64,000 nucleotides of DNA from positions 4,216,501-4,280,500 of the forward strand of contig NZ_PGEP01000001.1 in NCBI RefSeq assembly GCF_002797445.1. Reading direction: 5' to 3'. The stretch is from Acidovorax sp. 69. Lineage in GTDB: Bacteria; Pseudomonadota; Gammaproteobacteria; Burkholderiales; Burkholderiaceae_C. The position numbers and the translations under genes are program-made. Positions 8,110-20,026 of this stretch are shown one piece after another (position 1 is the stretch's first letter; every line of letters begins with the position of its first letter). The notes under the pieces were generated by a model that saw only the letters and a program-made list of their open reading frames with translations, did no database searches and was not told the DNA's origin.

Positions 8110-8919
8110 GTGGCCCGCACCCTGCATACACGCTCCGCATCCCGCGCTGAACCCCGCCCCCTGTGGGGTTGGGCGCTGGCGGGCGCCGTGGCAGGGGTAC
8201 TGCCCGCACTGATCGCCTTTGCGCCCGCCCACTGGCTGGCCGAAGGCGTGGCCAGCGCCACCCACGGGCAGGTGCTGCTGCAGCAGGCGCGCGGCACTGT
8301 GTGGACCGGATCCGCGCAGTTGGTGTTGACCGGCGGCAGCGCCAGCAAAGACCGCACGGCCCTGCCTGGCCGCGTGGACTGGCGATTGCGCCCCACCTGG
8401 GACGGCCTGAGCGCACAACTGCAGGCAGGCTGCTGCACCCCGCAACCTTTACAAGCCCGGGTGCATGCGCGCTGGGCCGGCATGCACTTGACTGTGGCCG
8501 ATGGCCAGAGCCAGTGGCCCGCAGCCCTGCTCACCGGCCTGGGCACTCCCTGGAACACCTTGCAGCCCCAGGGCCAACTGACGCTGCAGACACGCACCCT
8601 CGAAATGCGCTGGAACGCTGGCCGCATGGTGCTGACCGGCCAGGCGCAGCTGGATGCGCGGGCCATGTCGTCACGCCTGTCCACCCTGCGCCCCATGGGC
8701 AGCTACCGGCTGGCGCTACAAGGGGGCGATGCACCGACGCTCACGCTCAGCACGCTGGAGGGCGCGCTGCAGCTCAGCGGCACCGGCCAATGGGTGGGCC
8801 AGCGCCTGCGCTTTGCGGGCGAGGCCAGTGCCGCCCCCGAGCGCGAAGCGGCACTATCGAATCTTCTGAACATCATCGGACGGCGCAACGGCGCGCGCTC
8901 CATCATCACCGTGGGTTGA
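8110..8919 (+). CDS. gspN: Type II secretion system protein GspN
   Basis: Accessory inner-membrane or periplasmic component of some type II systems; its exact role is poorly defined. GTG 8110 gives 269 residues; a TTG at 8089 overlapping the gspM stop is an alternative. One N-terminal membrane segment (WGWALAGAVAGVLPALIAF) precedes a beta-rich periplasmic domain (LLQQARGTVWTGSAQLVLTGG, GRVDWRLRPTWDGL, GTGQWVGQRLRFAGEA) ending in LSNLLNIIGRRNG, the usual GspN tail. The stop lies 2 bp before gspD. Confidence 0.82.
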   Translation: MARTLHTRSASRAEPRPLWGWALAGAVAGVLPALIAFAPAHWLAEGVASATHGQVLLQQARGTVWTGSAQLVLTGGSASKDRTALPGRVDWRLRPTWDGLSAQLQAGCCTPQPLQARVHARWAGMHLTVADGQSQWPAALLTGLGTPWNTLQPQGQLTLQTRTLEMRWNAGRMVLTGQAQLDARAMSSRLSTLRPMGSYRLALQGGDAPTLTLSTLEGALQLSGTGQWVGQRLRFAGEASAAPEREAALSNLLNIIGRRNGARSIITVG

Positions 8920-8921
8920 CT

Positions 8922-11192
8922 ATGACTTCCTTGCTTTCGCCACGCCTGCGCTTTACTCTCAAAACAATAGCTGCCAGCGCTTTATTGACATGCGCTAGTG
9001 GTCAAATTGCTGCCCAAACCGCCATCCACACCGGCACCAGCAGCGTTCGCCCCAGCGAACCCGTCACGCTGAACTTTGCCAACGCCGAGATCGAGGCCGT
9101 GGCCCGCACCATGGCCACCATCACCGGACGCAACGTGGTGGTGGACCCACGGGTCAAAGGCCAGCTCAACCTGGTGACCGAACGTGCCGTCACACCCGCT
9201 GCGGCCTTCCAGCAGTTCCTGGCCGCACTGCGGCTGCAGGGCTTCACCGTGGTGGAGGCGGCAGGCCTGTACAAGGTCGTGCCCGAGGCCGACGCCAAGC
9301 TGCAGGGCGGCAGCGTGAGTGTGGTGCAGGGCAGCGCGGGCAGTGCGCCCGGTGGCGGGCAGATCGTCACGCAGATCTTCAAGCTCAATTTCGAGAATGC
9401 AGCCAACCTGGTGCCGGTGCTGCGCCCGCTGATCAGCCCCAACAACACCATCAACGTGAACCCCGGCAACAACTCGCTGGTGATCACCGACTACGCCGAC
9501 AACCTGCAGCGCCTGGCGCGCATTGTGGCGGCCATGGATGTGTCCAACGCCAGCGATGTGGAGGTGATCCCGCTCAAGAACGCCATCGCCTCTGACCTGG
9601 CGCCCCTGGTGGCGCGACTGATCGACGGCGGCAGCGGTACCGGGGCCCCCGCCGCCGCACAAGGCCAGACCGACACCGCGTTCAAGACCACGCTGATCGC
9701 CGAGCCGCGCAGCAACTCACTGATCCTGCGCGCGGCCAACCCGGCCCGCGTGGCCCAGGTGCGTGCACTGGTGGCCCAGTTGGACCAGGCCCCCGCGCCC
9801 GGCAGCAGTGCAGCCAGCGGCAACATCCATGTGGTCTATCTCAAGAACGCCGATGCCACCAAGCTGGCCACCACGCTGCGCGCCGCCATGGCCAGCATGG
9901 GGGGCAGCAATGGCAACGGTGGCAGTGCCGGCGGCTCCAGCTCAGCAGCGCCCAGCACCGGGTTGAGCACGGGGGGCATGTTGTCCACCAGCGGTACATC
10001 GTCGTCCACCAGCAGCAACAATTCGGGCCTGGGCGCCGGCAACAGCAGCCTGGGCACCAGCAGCACCAACAACAACCAGCCCTCTACGGGCGGCCAGATC
10101 CAGGCCGACCCCACGACCAATTCGCTCATCATCACCGCCCCCGAGCCACAGTACCGCCAGTTGCGCGCCGTCATCGACAAACTCGACGGGCGCCGCGCGC
10201 AAGTGCTGGTGGAGAGCCTGATCGTCGAGGTGTCGGCCAACAAGGTGGCTGAGTTCGGCATCCAGTGGCAGGGCATTCTGGGCAAAAATGGGGATGGCAC
10301 AGTGGGTGTTATCGGCACCAATTCCGCGCAGGCAGGTGCCAACATCCTGGGGGTCACGGCCGCCATTGCATCGGGCTCCGCCACCTCCATCGCCACGGCC
10401 GCCAACTCGCTGGGCAAGGGATTGAACCTGGCCCTGGCGCCACGCATCAACGGCCAGTATTACCTGGGGGCGCTGGCCAACTTTCTGCAAAACAGCGGCG
10501 ACGCCAACGTGCTCTCCACCCCCAACCTGATGACGCTGGACAACGAAGAGGCGCGCATCATCATCGGTAACAACGTGCCCTTTGTGACGGGCTCCTATGC
10601 CAACAGTTCGGGCACCAACACCGTGAACCCGTTCACCACGGTCGAACGCAAGGACGTGGGCCTGATGCTCAAGGTCCGCCCCCAGATCAGCGAGAACGGC
10701 ACGGTGAAGATGGCGATCTACCAGGAGGTCTCCAAGATCGACACCGCCACGCTCAGCAACGCCAATGGCCCCACCACCAGCAAGCGCTCCATCGAATCGA
10801 ACGTGGTAGTGGATGACGGCAGCATCATCGTGATCGGTGGCCTGCTGGAAGACAGCTATTCGCAGGGGCAGGACAAGGTGCCGGTGATGGGCGACATCCC
10901 GGTGCTGGGCAACCTGTTCCGCAGCGAGAACCGCACCCGCAACAAGACCAACCTGATGGTGTTCTTGCGCCCCATTGTGGTGCGAGATAACGCGACCAGC
11001 GACGCACTGATGATGGACCGCTACGAAGCCATCCGAGCGCTCCAGCAAACCACACAACCTGCGCCCAGCGTAGTGATGAAGTCGGTGTCTGGCGCCCCCA
11101 TCCTGCCGGCACTGCCCCAGCGTGCAGAACCCGCAGCGGCCACCCCACCGGCACAGCCCCTGGCTTCACAGCCAGAGACCACCCCACGCTGA
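8922..11192 (+). CDS. gspD: Type II secretion system secretin GspD
   Basis: Outer-membrane channel of the type II system; 756 residues from ATG 8922. A signal peptide (about 1-32) comes first, then the N0 domain (VTLNFANAEIEAVARTMATITGR), N1-N3 modules, a long Ser/Gly/Asn-rich loop (about 325-392) inside N3, and the secretin domain ending in VPVMGDIPVLGNLFR (about 652-667). The tail is Pro/Ala-rich without an obvious pilotin-binding domain. A copy of repeat A at 8961-9010 encodes much of the signal peptide core, reading TIAASALLTCASGQIAAQ. gspE follows 14 bp downstream. Confidence 0.95.
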   Translation: MTSLLSPRLRFTLKTIAASALLTCASGQIAAQTAIHTGTSSVRPSEPVTLNFANAEIEAVARTMATITGRNVVVDPRVKGQLNLVTERAVTPAAAFQQFLAALRLQGFTVVEAAGLYKVVPEADAKLQGGSVSVVQGSAGSAPGGGQIVTQIFKLNFENAANLVPVLRPLISPNNTINVNPGNNSLVITDYADNLQRLARIVAAMDVSNASDVEVIPLKNAIASDLAPLVARLIDGGSGTGAPAAAQGQTDTAFKTTLIAEPRSNSLILRAANPARVAQVRALVAQLDQAPAPGSSAASGNIHVVYLKNADATKLATTLRAAMASMGGSNGNGGSAGGSSSAAPSTGLSTGGMLSTSGTSSSTSSNNSGLGAGNSSLGTSSTNNNQPSTGGQIQADPTTNSLIITAPEPQYRQLRAVIDKLDGRRAQVLVESLIVEVSANKVAEFGIQWQGILGKNGDGTVGVIGTNSAQAGANILGVTAAIASGSATSIATAANSLGKGLNLALAPRINGQYYLGALANFLQNSGDANVLSTPNLMTLDNEEARIIIGNNVPFVTGSYANSSGTNTVNPFTTVERKDVGLMLKVRPQISENGTVKMAIYQEVSKIDTATLSNANGPTTSKRSIESNVVVDDGSIIVIGGLLEDSYSQGQDKVPVMGDIPVLGNLFRSENRTRNKTNLMVFLRPIVVRDNATSDALMMDRYEAIRALQQTTQPAPSVVMKSVSGAPILPALPQRAEPAAATPPAQPLASQPETTPR
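8961..9010 (+). repeat. Dispersed palindromic repeat A, copy encoding the GspD signal peptide
   Basis: CAATAGCTGCCAGCGCTTTA, a spacer, CATGCGCTAGTGGTCAAATT. It matches the intergenic copy at 55405-55463 at ATAGCTGC, AGCGCTT, GCGCTAG and the CAA tail. It lies fully in frame within gspD codons 14-30. Confidence 0.7.
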
Positions 11193-11206
11193 AGGGCGCG
11201 CCACGC

Positions 11207-12595
11207 ATGCGTCACCCCCTACCCTACGCTTTTGCACGCACCGCCCAGCTGCTGCTGGAAGACGATGGCCACCAGCTTGTGCTGTGGCACAGCCCCAGCC
11301 CCGACGCCGGGGCGCTGTCGGAAGTTCTGCGCAAGCACGCTGTCCAGCAATTGCTGCCACTCGACGCCCCCGCCCTGGCTCAGCGCATCAGCGCCGCCTA
11401 TTCGCACAGCGAATCGAGCGCCGCCACGGTGGTCAGCGAGGTCGAAAGCGATGCCGACCTCTCGCGCATGATGCAGGAGCTGCCCGCCGTGGAGGACTTG
11501 CTGGAATCGGCCGGCGATGCGCCCATCATCCGTATGCTCAACGCCTTGCTCACGCAGGCGGCACGCGATGGCGCCAGCGACATCCACATCGAGCCTTACG
11601 AGCGCCATTCCAGCGTGCGTTTTCGGGTGGATGGCACGCTGCGCGAGGTAGTGCAGCCCAACCGCGCGCTGCACGCGGCCCTGATCTCGCGCCTGAAGAT
11701 CATGGCCGACCTCGACATTTCCGAAAAACGCCTGCCGCAAGACGGCCGCATCAGCCTGCGCCTGGGCACCCGCGCCATCGACGTGCGCGTGTCCACCCTG
11801 CCCAGCGCGCATGGCGAACGCGCCGTGCTGCGCCTTCTGGACAAAAGCGAAAGCAAGCTCAGCCTGGAATCGGTGGGCATGCAGGGCGATACCCTGCGCC
11901 GCTTTGAGGGCCTGATCAGCCAACCGCACGGCATCATCCTCGTGACCGGCCCCACGGGCTCGGGCAAGACCACCACGCTGTACGCGGGCCTGGGGCGGCT
12001 CGATGCCACGCGCAACAACATCATGACGGTGGAAGACCCCATCGAATACGAGCTGCCCGGCGTGGGCCAGACCCAGGTCAACAGCAAGATCGAGCTGACG
12101 TTTGCCAAGGCCCTGCGCGCCATCCTGCGCCAGGACCCGGACATCATCATGATTGGCGAAATCCGCGATTTCGAAACCGCGCAGATCGCCATCCAGGCAT
12201 CGCTCACAGGCCACCTGGTGCTGGCCACGCTGCACACCAATGACGCCGCCAGCGCCGTCACGCGCCTGACCGACATGGGCGTAGAGCCCTTCCTGCTGTC
12301 TTCCTCGCTGCTCGGCGTATTGGCCCAGCGCCTGGTGCGCAAGTTCTGCAGCCACTGCCACGGCAGCGGTTGCGACCACTGCGGCCAGACGGGCTACACC
12401 GGCCGCACCGGCGTGTTTGAACTGCTGGTAACCACGGATGCAATCCGCGCACAAATCCACAACCAGGCCTCCGAGGCCGACATTCGCACGGCCGCCATCG
12501 CCGACGGCATGGCACTGATGCGCGAGGATGGCGAACGGCTGATTGCCTCAGGCATCACCAGCCGCGAAGAAGTGCTGCGGGTGACCCGGGACTGA
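11207..12595 (+). CDS. gspE: Type II secretion ATPase GspE
   Basis: Cytoplasmic AAA-type traffic ATPase that powers pseudopilus assembly. It has 462 residues. The N1E-like region is followed by the N2E domain (DGASDIHIEPYERHSSVRFR near 121-140), Walker A GPTGSGKT (248-255), the Asp box (TVEDPIEY), Walker B with IMIGEIRD (314-321) and the His box (ATLHTNDAASA). The zinc module is compressed: Cys381, 384, 389 and 392 form two CxxC pairs separated by only four residues, instead of the roughly 30-residue loop in many GspE proteins. No gspF follows. Confidence 0.95.
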   Translation: MRHPLPYAFARTAQLLLEDDGHQLVLWHSPSPDAGALSEVLRKHAVQQLLPLDAPALAQRISAAYSHSESSAATVVSEVESDADLSRMMQELPAVEDLLESAGDAPIIRMLNALLTQAARDGASDIHIEPYERHSSVRFRVDGTLREVVQPNRALHAALISRLKIMADLDISEKRLPQDGRISLRLGTRAIDVRVSTLPSAHGERAVLRLLDKSESKLSLESVGMQGDTLRRFEGLISQPHGIILVTGPTGSGKTTTLYAGLGRLDATRNNIMTVEDPIEYELPGVGQTQVNSKIELTFAKALRAILRQDPDIIMIGEIRDFETAQIAIQASLTGHLVLATLHTNDAASAVTRLTDMGVEPFLLSSSLLGVLAQRLVRKFCSHCHGSGCDHCGQTGYTGRTGVFELLVTTDAIRAQIHNQASEADIRTAAIADGMALMREDGERLIASGITSREEVLRVTRD

Positions 12596-12597
12596 TC

Positions 12598-12655
12598 TGC
12601 TACACATCTGATAGCTGCCAGTGCATGAAACACCGGCGCCACCAGCCCAAAACAC
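12598..12655 (+). repeat. Dispersed palindromic repeat A, gspE-chemoreceptor gap
   Basis: CTGATAGCTGCCAGTGCATG, a spacer, GGCGCCACCAGCCCAAAAC. It shows the ATAGCTGCCAG start and AGCC-AAAA tail with a degraded stem. It fills the gap between the convergent gspE and chemoreceptor genes. Confidence 0.55.
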
Positions 12656-12661
12656 CTGAAA

Positions 12662-14320
12662 TTACCGGATCTGCAGCGCAGGCCGGCGCGCCACCTGGGC
12701 CATGGCAGGTGCGGCGGGTGCGGTGGGTGCGGCGGTACTGAACGCGGGGATCGGCGACGCGCCGTCCTGCAGCTTGAACTGACTGACCGCGTTGGTCAGG
12801 TGGTGCGCCTGCTCCCGCAGCGATTCGGACGCGGCGGTGGACTCCTCCACCAGCGCTGCGTTTTGCTGGGTCATCTGATCGAGCTGGGTGACTGACTGGC
12901 TGATCTGGCCAATGTTGTCGCTCTGTTCGGCCGACGAGGCGGTGATCTCCGCAATGATGTCGGACACGCGGCGCACGCTGTTCACGATCTCGGTCATGGT
13001 CTGCCCAGCCTGGCTGACCAGGCGCGAGCCATCTTCGACCCGCTCTACCGACGAACCGATCAGGCCCTTGATCTCCTTGGCAGCCTCGGCGCTGCGCTGC
13101 GCCAGGTTGCGCACCTCGCTGGCCACCACCGCAAAGCCTCGGCCCTGCTCACCGGCTCGGGCCGCTTCCACCGCAGCGTTCAGCGCGAGGATGTTGGTCT
13201 GGAAGGCGATGGAGTCGATCACGCCCGTGATGTCGGCGATCTTGCGCGAGCTGGTCGTGATCTGGTCCATGGTAGTGACCACCTGCGACACCACGGCACC
13301 GCCGCGTGCGGCCACTTCGGCCGCCGACGAGGCGAAATCGCTGGCCTGACGTGAGGACTGCGCACTTTGCTGCACGGTACTGGTCAGCACTTCCATCGAC
13401 GAAGCGGTTTCTTCCAGGTTGGCCGCCGTCTGTTCGGTGCGGTGGCTCAGGTCATGGTTGCCACTGGCGATCTCGGAGCTGGCTGTAGAGATATTGCCCG
13501 CCGCATCTTGCACTTGCCGAACCAGACCACGCAGGGAGTCCTGCATGCGCCCCATGGCCGACACCAACTGCCCTACCTCGTCCTGGTTCATGGCCGCCAC
13601 ATCGCGTGACAGGTCGCCGCTGGCAATGCGTTCGGCCAGCTCCTGGGCCTGGCCCAGGGACTTGGTGATGGAACGCACGCTGAAGAAGGTCAGCGGAATC
13701 AGCACGGCCAACCCCAGCACCAGCCCAATGCCGATCAGTGCCGACATGGTGGATGTACGGGACTCGACGCCCGCGCGGGCCTCGTCCATTTGCGTGCGGG
13801 CGCTGGTGGCCAGGCTGGAGAACAACTTGTCAGTGGCCTCCATGTGGACCTTGAGACGGTCAGCGTAGGCACCGCCGCCCGCACCATCGAGCTGCGCGCC
13901 CTCGATTTTCTCGAAGATGGGAGAAATGCCGGTTTCGTAGGCCTTGATCTCGGTGAGCGACTTGTCGATGGACTCAACAAATGCGACATCACCCGACTGC
14001 ACCTGGCGCACATCGGCCAGGCTCTTGCGCAGCGAGGTCAGAGTCTTGGCCCAGGATTCGCGCAAGGCGGCCACCTCCACCGTGTTGTTGAAATTGATGA
14101 TGATGTCTTTTTCGGTCCGGCGCAGATCACCCAGGGTGGTGCGCAGTTCGGACATGTCGGTCAAGGTCTGCACACGCTCTGAAAACAGCACCTGCAGGGT
14201 ACCGCGCGTGCGGTCCAGGGCCACATAACCCATCGCGCCAATGACGACCAGGAGGATCAGGGAAAAGACGGTTCCGAAGTAGAGGCGCGTGCGGATGGAG
14301 AAGCGGCCGAGAGCATTCAT
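12662..14320 (-). CDS. Methyl-accepting chemotaxis protein, four-helix-bundle type
   Basis: Membrane chemoreceptor of 552 residues. It has TM1 at about 12-32, a periplasmic region resembling the four-helix-bundle ligand domain ([20 protein letters not shown] ... [14 protein letters not shown]), TM2 at about 187-207, HAMP, and a signalling domain with the highly conserved hairpin tip ([20 protein letters not shown]). The C-terminus ends RRPALQIR, so it lacks the CheR-docking pentapeptide seen in the receptor at 18086-19870. The ligand cannot be told from sequence. It stands alone with a 193-bp gap to thiC; that gap holds a GGCCCC...GGGGCC inverted repeat (about 14453-14488) without a T-run. 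Confidence 0.93.
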   Translation of the reverse strand: MNALGRFSIRTRLYFGTVFSLILLVVIGAMGYVALDRTRGTLQVLFSERVQTLTDMSELRTTLGDLRRTEKDIIINFNNTVEVAALRESWAKTLTSLRKSLADVRQVQSGDVAFVESIDKSLTEIKAYETGISPIFEKIEGAQLDGAGGGAYADRLKVHMEATDKLFSSLATSARTQMDEARAGVESRTSTMSALIGIGLVLGLAVLIPLTFFSVRSITKSLGQAQELAERIASGDLSRDVAAMNQDEVGQLVSAMGRMQDSLRGLVRQVQDAAGNISTASSEIASGNHDLSHRTEQTAANLEETASSMEVLTSTVQQSAQSSRQASDFASSAAEVAARGGAVVSQVVTTMDQITTSSRKIADITGVIDSIAFQTNILALNAAVEAARAGEQGRGFAVVASEVRNLAQRSAEAAKEIKGLIGSSVERVEDGSRLVSQAGQTMTEIVNSVRRVSDIIAEITASSAEQSDNIGQISQSVTQLDQMTQQNAALVEESTAASESLREQAHHLTNAVSQFKLQDGASPIPAFSTAAPTAPAAPAMAQVARRPALQIR

Positions 14321-14513
14321 GGCTCTTCCTTACAATTTTTAACAGATAACCCAGCATAGCAAATTTAGTGCCACACGTGCCCACCGGCCTTCTGGGTCGA
14401 TGGTGGGCGGGACTATAGGGCCAGGCACAGGGTCTGCCGCACAGGGTAAGCACGGCCCCAAGGCTCTGTTCAGGGAATCCTCGGGGCCAGTAGCTGTGCT
14501 TATTGCGCCGCTC

Positions 14514-16652
<2,139 letters not shown>

Positions 16653-16708
16653 AGGCGCGAGTATAGGCCAGCGGAAAAAAGGGTGTCAGCCGCGCTGGGG
16701 CCATACCA

Positions 16709-16885
16709 TCAGGCTAGGCGGCCGATGAGGACCACTGCAAAGAAAAAGACGGCAGCAATCACCGTCCATTTGAGAATGACGAGCCCCAGGCGCTTGTAGT
16801 GGGCTTGGCCCGTGCCCGCATAGAACGCAAACGACACGGCGGCCGCCAGAAGCAGCAGCATGGCCAACCAGCGAAAGATCAACAT
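16709..16885 (-). CDS. Small two-helix membrane protein, unknown function
   Basis: A 58-codon gene: ATG 16885, stop 16709-16711. The product begins MLIFRWLAMLLLLAAAVSFA, continues FYAGTGQAHYKRLGL, and ends with a second hydrophobic stretch (ILKWTVIAAVFFFAVVLIG) and RLA. It therefore looks like a hairpin of two membrane segments joined by a short polar loop. It lies 14 bp after lpxC on the same strand and could be co-transcribed with it. Codon usage is GC-rich and regular. I do not recognise a named family; a role at the envelope is only a guess from location. Confidence 0.65.
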   Translation of the reverse strand: MLIFRWLAMLLLLAAAVSFAFYAGTGQAHYKRLGLVILKWTVIAAVFFFAVVLIGRLA

Positions 16886-16899
16886 GGCGGCGACCGCTC

Positions 16900-17823
16900 C
16901 TACCAGGCCCGCACGGGTTGGACAAAGCCGCTGGGCGCCTCACGTTCGTCCTCGAACGTGACCACCTCCCAGGCATCGCGTTGGGCCAGCAGCTCACGCA
17001 GCAGCAGGTTGTTCATGGCATGGCCCGAACGGAACGCGCTGTAGGCCGCCAGCAAGGGCTTGCCAATGAGGTACAGGTCGCCCATGGCGTCCAGGATCTT
17101 GTGCTTCACAAACTCGTCGTCGTAGCGCAGGCCGTCGCTGTTGAGCACCTTGTAGTCGTCCATGACGATGGCGTTGTCCAGTCCACCGCCCAGCGCCAGG
17201 CCGTTGGAGCGCATCATTTCCACGTCGCGGGTGAAGCCGAAGGTGCGCGCACGGGCAATGTCGCGGCTGTAGTTGCCCGCCCCCAAGTCAAACTCCACGC
17301 GCTGGCCGGTGGAGTCCACCGCCGGGTGGTCAAAATCGATTTCAAAGCTGAGCTTGTAGCCGTGGTAAGGCGTCAGGCGCGCCCACTTGGCGGCAGCGCC
17401 CTCGCCCTCACGCACTTCTACGGGCCGCGTTACACGAATGAAGCGTTTGGGGGCATTCTGCAACTCCACGCCCGCGCTCTGAAGCAGAAAAACGAAGGAC
17501 GCAGAAGAACCGTCGAGGATGGGCACCTCCTCGGCCGTGATGTCCACATAGAGGTTGTCAATGCCCAGCCCTGCACACGCTGACATCAGATGCTCGACCG
17601 TATGCACCTTGGCGTTGCCCACCGAGATGGTCGAGGCCAGCCGCGTATCGGTGACGGCTTCGGCCTGGATCGGAATATCCACGGGTTGGGGCAAATCTAC
17701 CCGCCGAAAGACGATCCCCGTGTCTGGCTGCGCGGGCCTCAGGGTCAACTCGACCCGCTGGCCGCTGTGCAGCCCGACGCCTACGGCGCGGGTCAATGTC
17801 TTGAGGGTGCGTTGCTTGAGCAT
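16900..17823 (-). CDS. lpxC: UDP-3-O-acyl-N-acetylglucosamine deacetylase LpxC
   Basis: Zinc deacetylase, the committed step of lipid A synthesis in the cytoplasm. It has 307 residues, normal length. The N-terminal [20 protein letters not shown], zinc-ligand motif [10 protein letters not shown], and the second His/Asp pair in [14 protein letters not shown] are present, with the C-terminal [13 protein letters not shown]. In many proteobacteria lpxC directly follows ftsZ; here it keeps that side and strand, but a chemoreceptor on the other strand has been placed between them. Confidence 0.97.
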   Translation of the reverse strand: MLKQRTLKTLTRAVGVGLHSGQRVELTLRPAQPDTGIVFRRVDLPQPVDIPIQAEAVTDTRLASTISVGNAKVHTVEHLMSACAGLGIDNLYVDITAEEVPILDGSSASFVFLLQSAGVELQNAPKRFIRVTRPVEVREGEGAAAKWARLTPYHGYKLSFEIDFDHPAVDSTGQRVEFDLGAGNYSRDIARARTFGFTRDVEMMRSNGLALGGGLDNAIVMDDYKVLNSDGLRYDDEFVKHKILDAMGDLYLIGKPLLAAYSAFRSGHAMNNLLLRELLAQRDAWEVVTFEDEREAPSGFVQPVRAW

Positions 17824-18085
17824 GTCCGTATTTTAGTTTCCGGCGCCTCATCCCGCACACGCTGAGGTCTTGTGCGCCGTACGAAACAGGGCACACAGCG
17901 CCGCTTCGGCCGCCCATACGTGAAGCTACCGCCGCGTTTTCACCTACTGCGCCCGAAGCCCCATTCGCCGCACAATCCCAGAGCGGCGGGCACTGTTGAG
18001 CTGCACCGGGTGACCTATCCACCGGCACGGCAGCGCCTCGAACACATATGACACAGAAACACAAGCCGCCCCACCGGAGAACACC

Positions 18086-19870
18086 ATGAGCAAACTCAGC
18101 TTCAAAATGAAAGTCATGCTGATGATTGGCACCGCGCTGGCCGCGCTGCTGGTCATGGCGGTCACCTCCCTGTTGCAGGAGCGCCGACTGATCAGCGAGT
18201 CGCGCAAAGATTTGCTGACCACCGCGGTCCAGTCTGCCCATAGCATCGTGGCCGCTTACCAGGCCAAGGCCGCCAGCGGTGCGATGCCACAGGAAGAAGC
18301 ACAAAAAGCTGCCAAAGAGGCCCTGCGCATTGCACGTTATGGCGGTGCCGAGGGCAAGACCGAGTATTTCTACATCTGGACCACCGAAGGCGTAGGCGTC
18401 ATGCACCCCTTCAAACCTGAATGGGACGGACAGGACATGCTGGGCAAGGTCAAGGATGGCTCGGGTGTGGACATCATTGGCCTGCTCGTGAACGGCATGC
18501 GCAGCAGCAAAGACGGCAAGGCTTTTGTGCCCACCATGTTCGCGCGCCCCGGGCAGCAGACCGCAGTGCCCAAGCTGCAGTACATCATCAAGGTCGACGG
18601 GTGGAACTGGATGGTCGGCTCGGGGCTTTACACCGACGACGTCGATGCGCTGCTGCGCCAGGCCCTGCTGTCAAGCCTGGTCATGGTGGTGGCGGTGTTT
18701 CTCGTGGTGGGCGTCATTGGCCTTTTCGTCTCGCGCTCGGTGTTGCGCCAGATCGGTGGTGAACCGACGGACGCCATCGCCATCATGCAAGAAGTGGCCG
18801 AGGGCAACCTCGACACGCAAATCCCGACGGCCCACCCGGGATCGATGCTCGACGGCCTCGCCCACATGGTGACCTCACTGCGCAAACTGGTCACCGAGGT
18901 GCGCTCTGCGACCGACAGCATTGCCACCGCTTCAAGTGAGATCGCCCAAGGCAACAATGACCTCGCCCACCGCACCGAAGACACCGCCAGCAACCTGCAG
19001 GCTACGGCCAGCAGCATGGAGGAGCTGACCAGCACCGTCAAACAAACTTCGGACTCCGCCCAGACCGCTAACCAGATGGCCACATCGGCGGCGGATGTTG
19101 CAGCGCGCGGCGGCCAGGTGGTGTCACAGGTGGTCGCCACCATGCAGGACATCAATGCCAGCAGCAAGAAGATCAGCGACATCATCGGCGTGATCGACGG
19201 CATCGCGTTCCAGACCAATATCCTCGCGCTCAACGCAGCCGTGGAGGCCGCACGCGCTGGCGAACAAGGCCGCGGATTTGCGGTGGTGGCAGGAGAGGTG
19301 CGCAGCCTGGCCCAGCGCAGCGCAGAGGCGGCCAAGGAAATCAAGTCGCTCATCGGTGCATCGGTCGAGAAGGTCGAGTCGGGCACCCAGCTTGTGGGCA
19401 ACGCAGGCGCCACCATGACCGAGATCGTCGCCAGCGTGCAACGTGTGACCGACATCATTGGCGAAATCCGCGCGGCCACCTCCGAACAAAGCCAGGGCAT
19501 AGCGCAGGTCAACACGGCCATGAACCAGCTCGACCAGATGACCCAGCAGAACTCGGCACTGGTAGAGGAGTCCACCGCCGCCGCCGACAGCCTGCGCGAA
19601 CAGGCCATGAAGCTCACCCAGGTGGTGGCATTGTTCCGTGTGAACGGCAGCAACACCGCCGCCCCCGCTGCCGCACACCGCCCGGCGCCAAAACCTGCGC
19701 CACGCCCCGCTCCGGCAGCGGCTGTGCGCACCGCGGCGCCACGACCCGCGCTGGCCAAGGCCACCGCCCCTCGCCCGGCGCCCACCGCCCCGGCGGTGGC
19801 GTTGCCCTCCAAGGCCGGCGGCACCAAACCTGCCACAGACAGCAACAACGAGGACTGGGAATCCTTTTAA
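18086..19870 (+). CDS. Methyl-accepting chemotaxis protein with Cache sensor and CheR tether
   Basis: Chemoreceptor of 594 residues. TM1 (about 8-28), a single Cache periplasmic sensor ([50 protein letters not shown]), TM2 (about 193-217), HAMP, then a signalling domain with the conserved tip ([20 protein letters not shown]). After the four-helix bundle comes a Pro/Ala-rich linker of about 60 residues ending in DWESF, which resembles the NWETF-type pentapeptide used to dock CheR and CheB. Ligand unknown; such Cache sensors often bind small organic acids. It lies between ftsZ and lpxC, pointing toward ftsZ, with its own terminator at 19939-19975. Confidence 0.94.
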   Translation: MSKLSFKMKVMLMIGTALAALLVMAVTSLLQERRLISESRKDLLTTAVQSAHSIVAAYQAKAASGAMPQEEAQKAAKEALRIARYGGAEGKTEYFYIWTTEGVGVMHPFKPEWDGQDMLGKVKDGSGVDIIGLLVNGMRSSKDGKAFVPTMFARPGQQTAVPKLQYIIKVDGWNWMVGSGLYTDDVDALLRQALLSSLVMVVAVFLVVGVIGLFVSRSVLRQIGGEPTDAIAIMQEVAEGNLDTQIPTAHPGSMLDGLAHMVTSLRKLVTEVRSATDSIATASSEIAQGNNDLAHRTEDTASNLQATASSMEELTSTVKQTSDSAQTANQMATSAADVAARGGQVVSQVVATMQDINASSKKISDIIGVIDGIAFQTNILALNAAVEAARAGEQGRGFAVVAGEVRSLAQRSAEAAKEIKSLIGASVEKVESGTQLVGNAGATMTEIVASVQRVTDIIGEIRAATSEQSQGIAQVNTAMNQLDQMTQQNSALVEESTAAADSLREQAMKLTQVVALFRVNGSNTAAPAAAHRPAPKPAPRPAPAAAVRTAAPRPALAKATAPRPAPTAPAVALPSKAGGTKPATDSNNEDWESF

Positions 19871-19938
19871 ACAGATAGGCCAGCGAGGGGACTGCAGCGC
19901 CGTTCACCGCTCAGGGCCCAAGCGCCTCACCATGCAAG

Positions 19939-19975
19939 AAGCCCTGCCAGCTCACGCTGACAGGGCTTCATTTTT
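19939..19975 (+). terminator. Intrinsic terminator between chemoreceptor and ftsZ
   Basis: AAGCCCTGCCAGC, loop TCAC, GCTGACAGGGCTT, then CATTTTT: a 13-bp stem with one mismatch followed by a T-run on the plus strand. On the minus strand the same hairpin is followed only by CTTGC, so it may also help end the ftsZ transcript, more weakly. Confidence 0.85.
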
Positions 19976-20026
19976 GGGAAGCTACCCAGTCACCGCCAAG
20001 GCGACCGGGGCACTGCACCACATCGA

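Noticed and set aside
9895..10095. Low-complexity stretch in gspD as a microsatellite
   Set aside because: It is the Ser/Gly/Asn-rich loop usual in type II secretins; codons vary, so it is protein-level low complexity.
14453..14488. GGCCCC...GGGGCC hairpin as a thiC or receptor terminator
   Set aside because: No T-run follows on either strand, so it was not called as a terminator.
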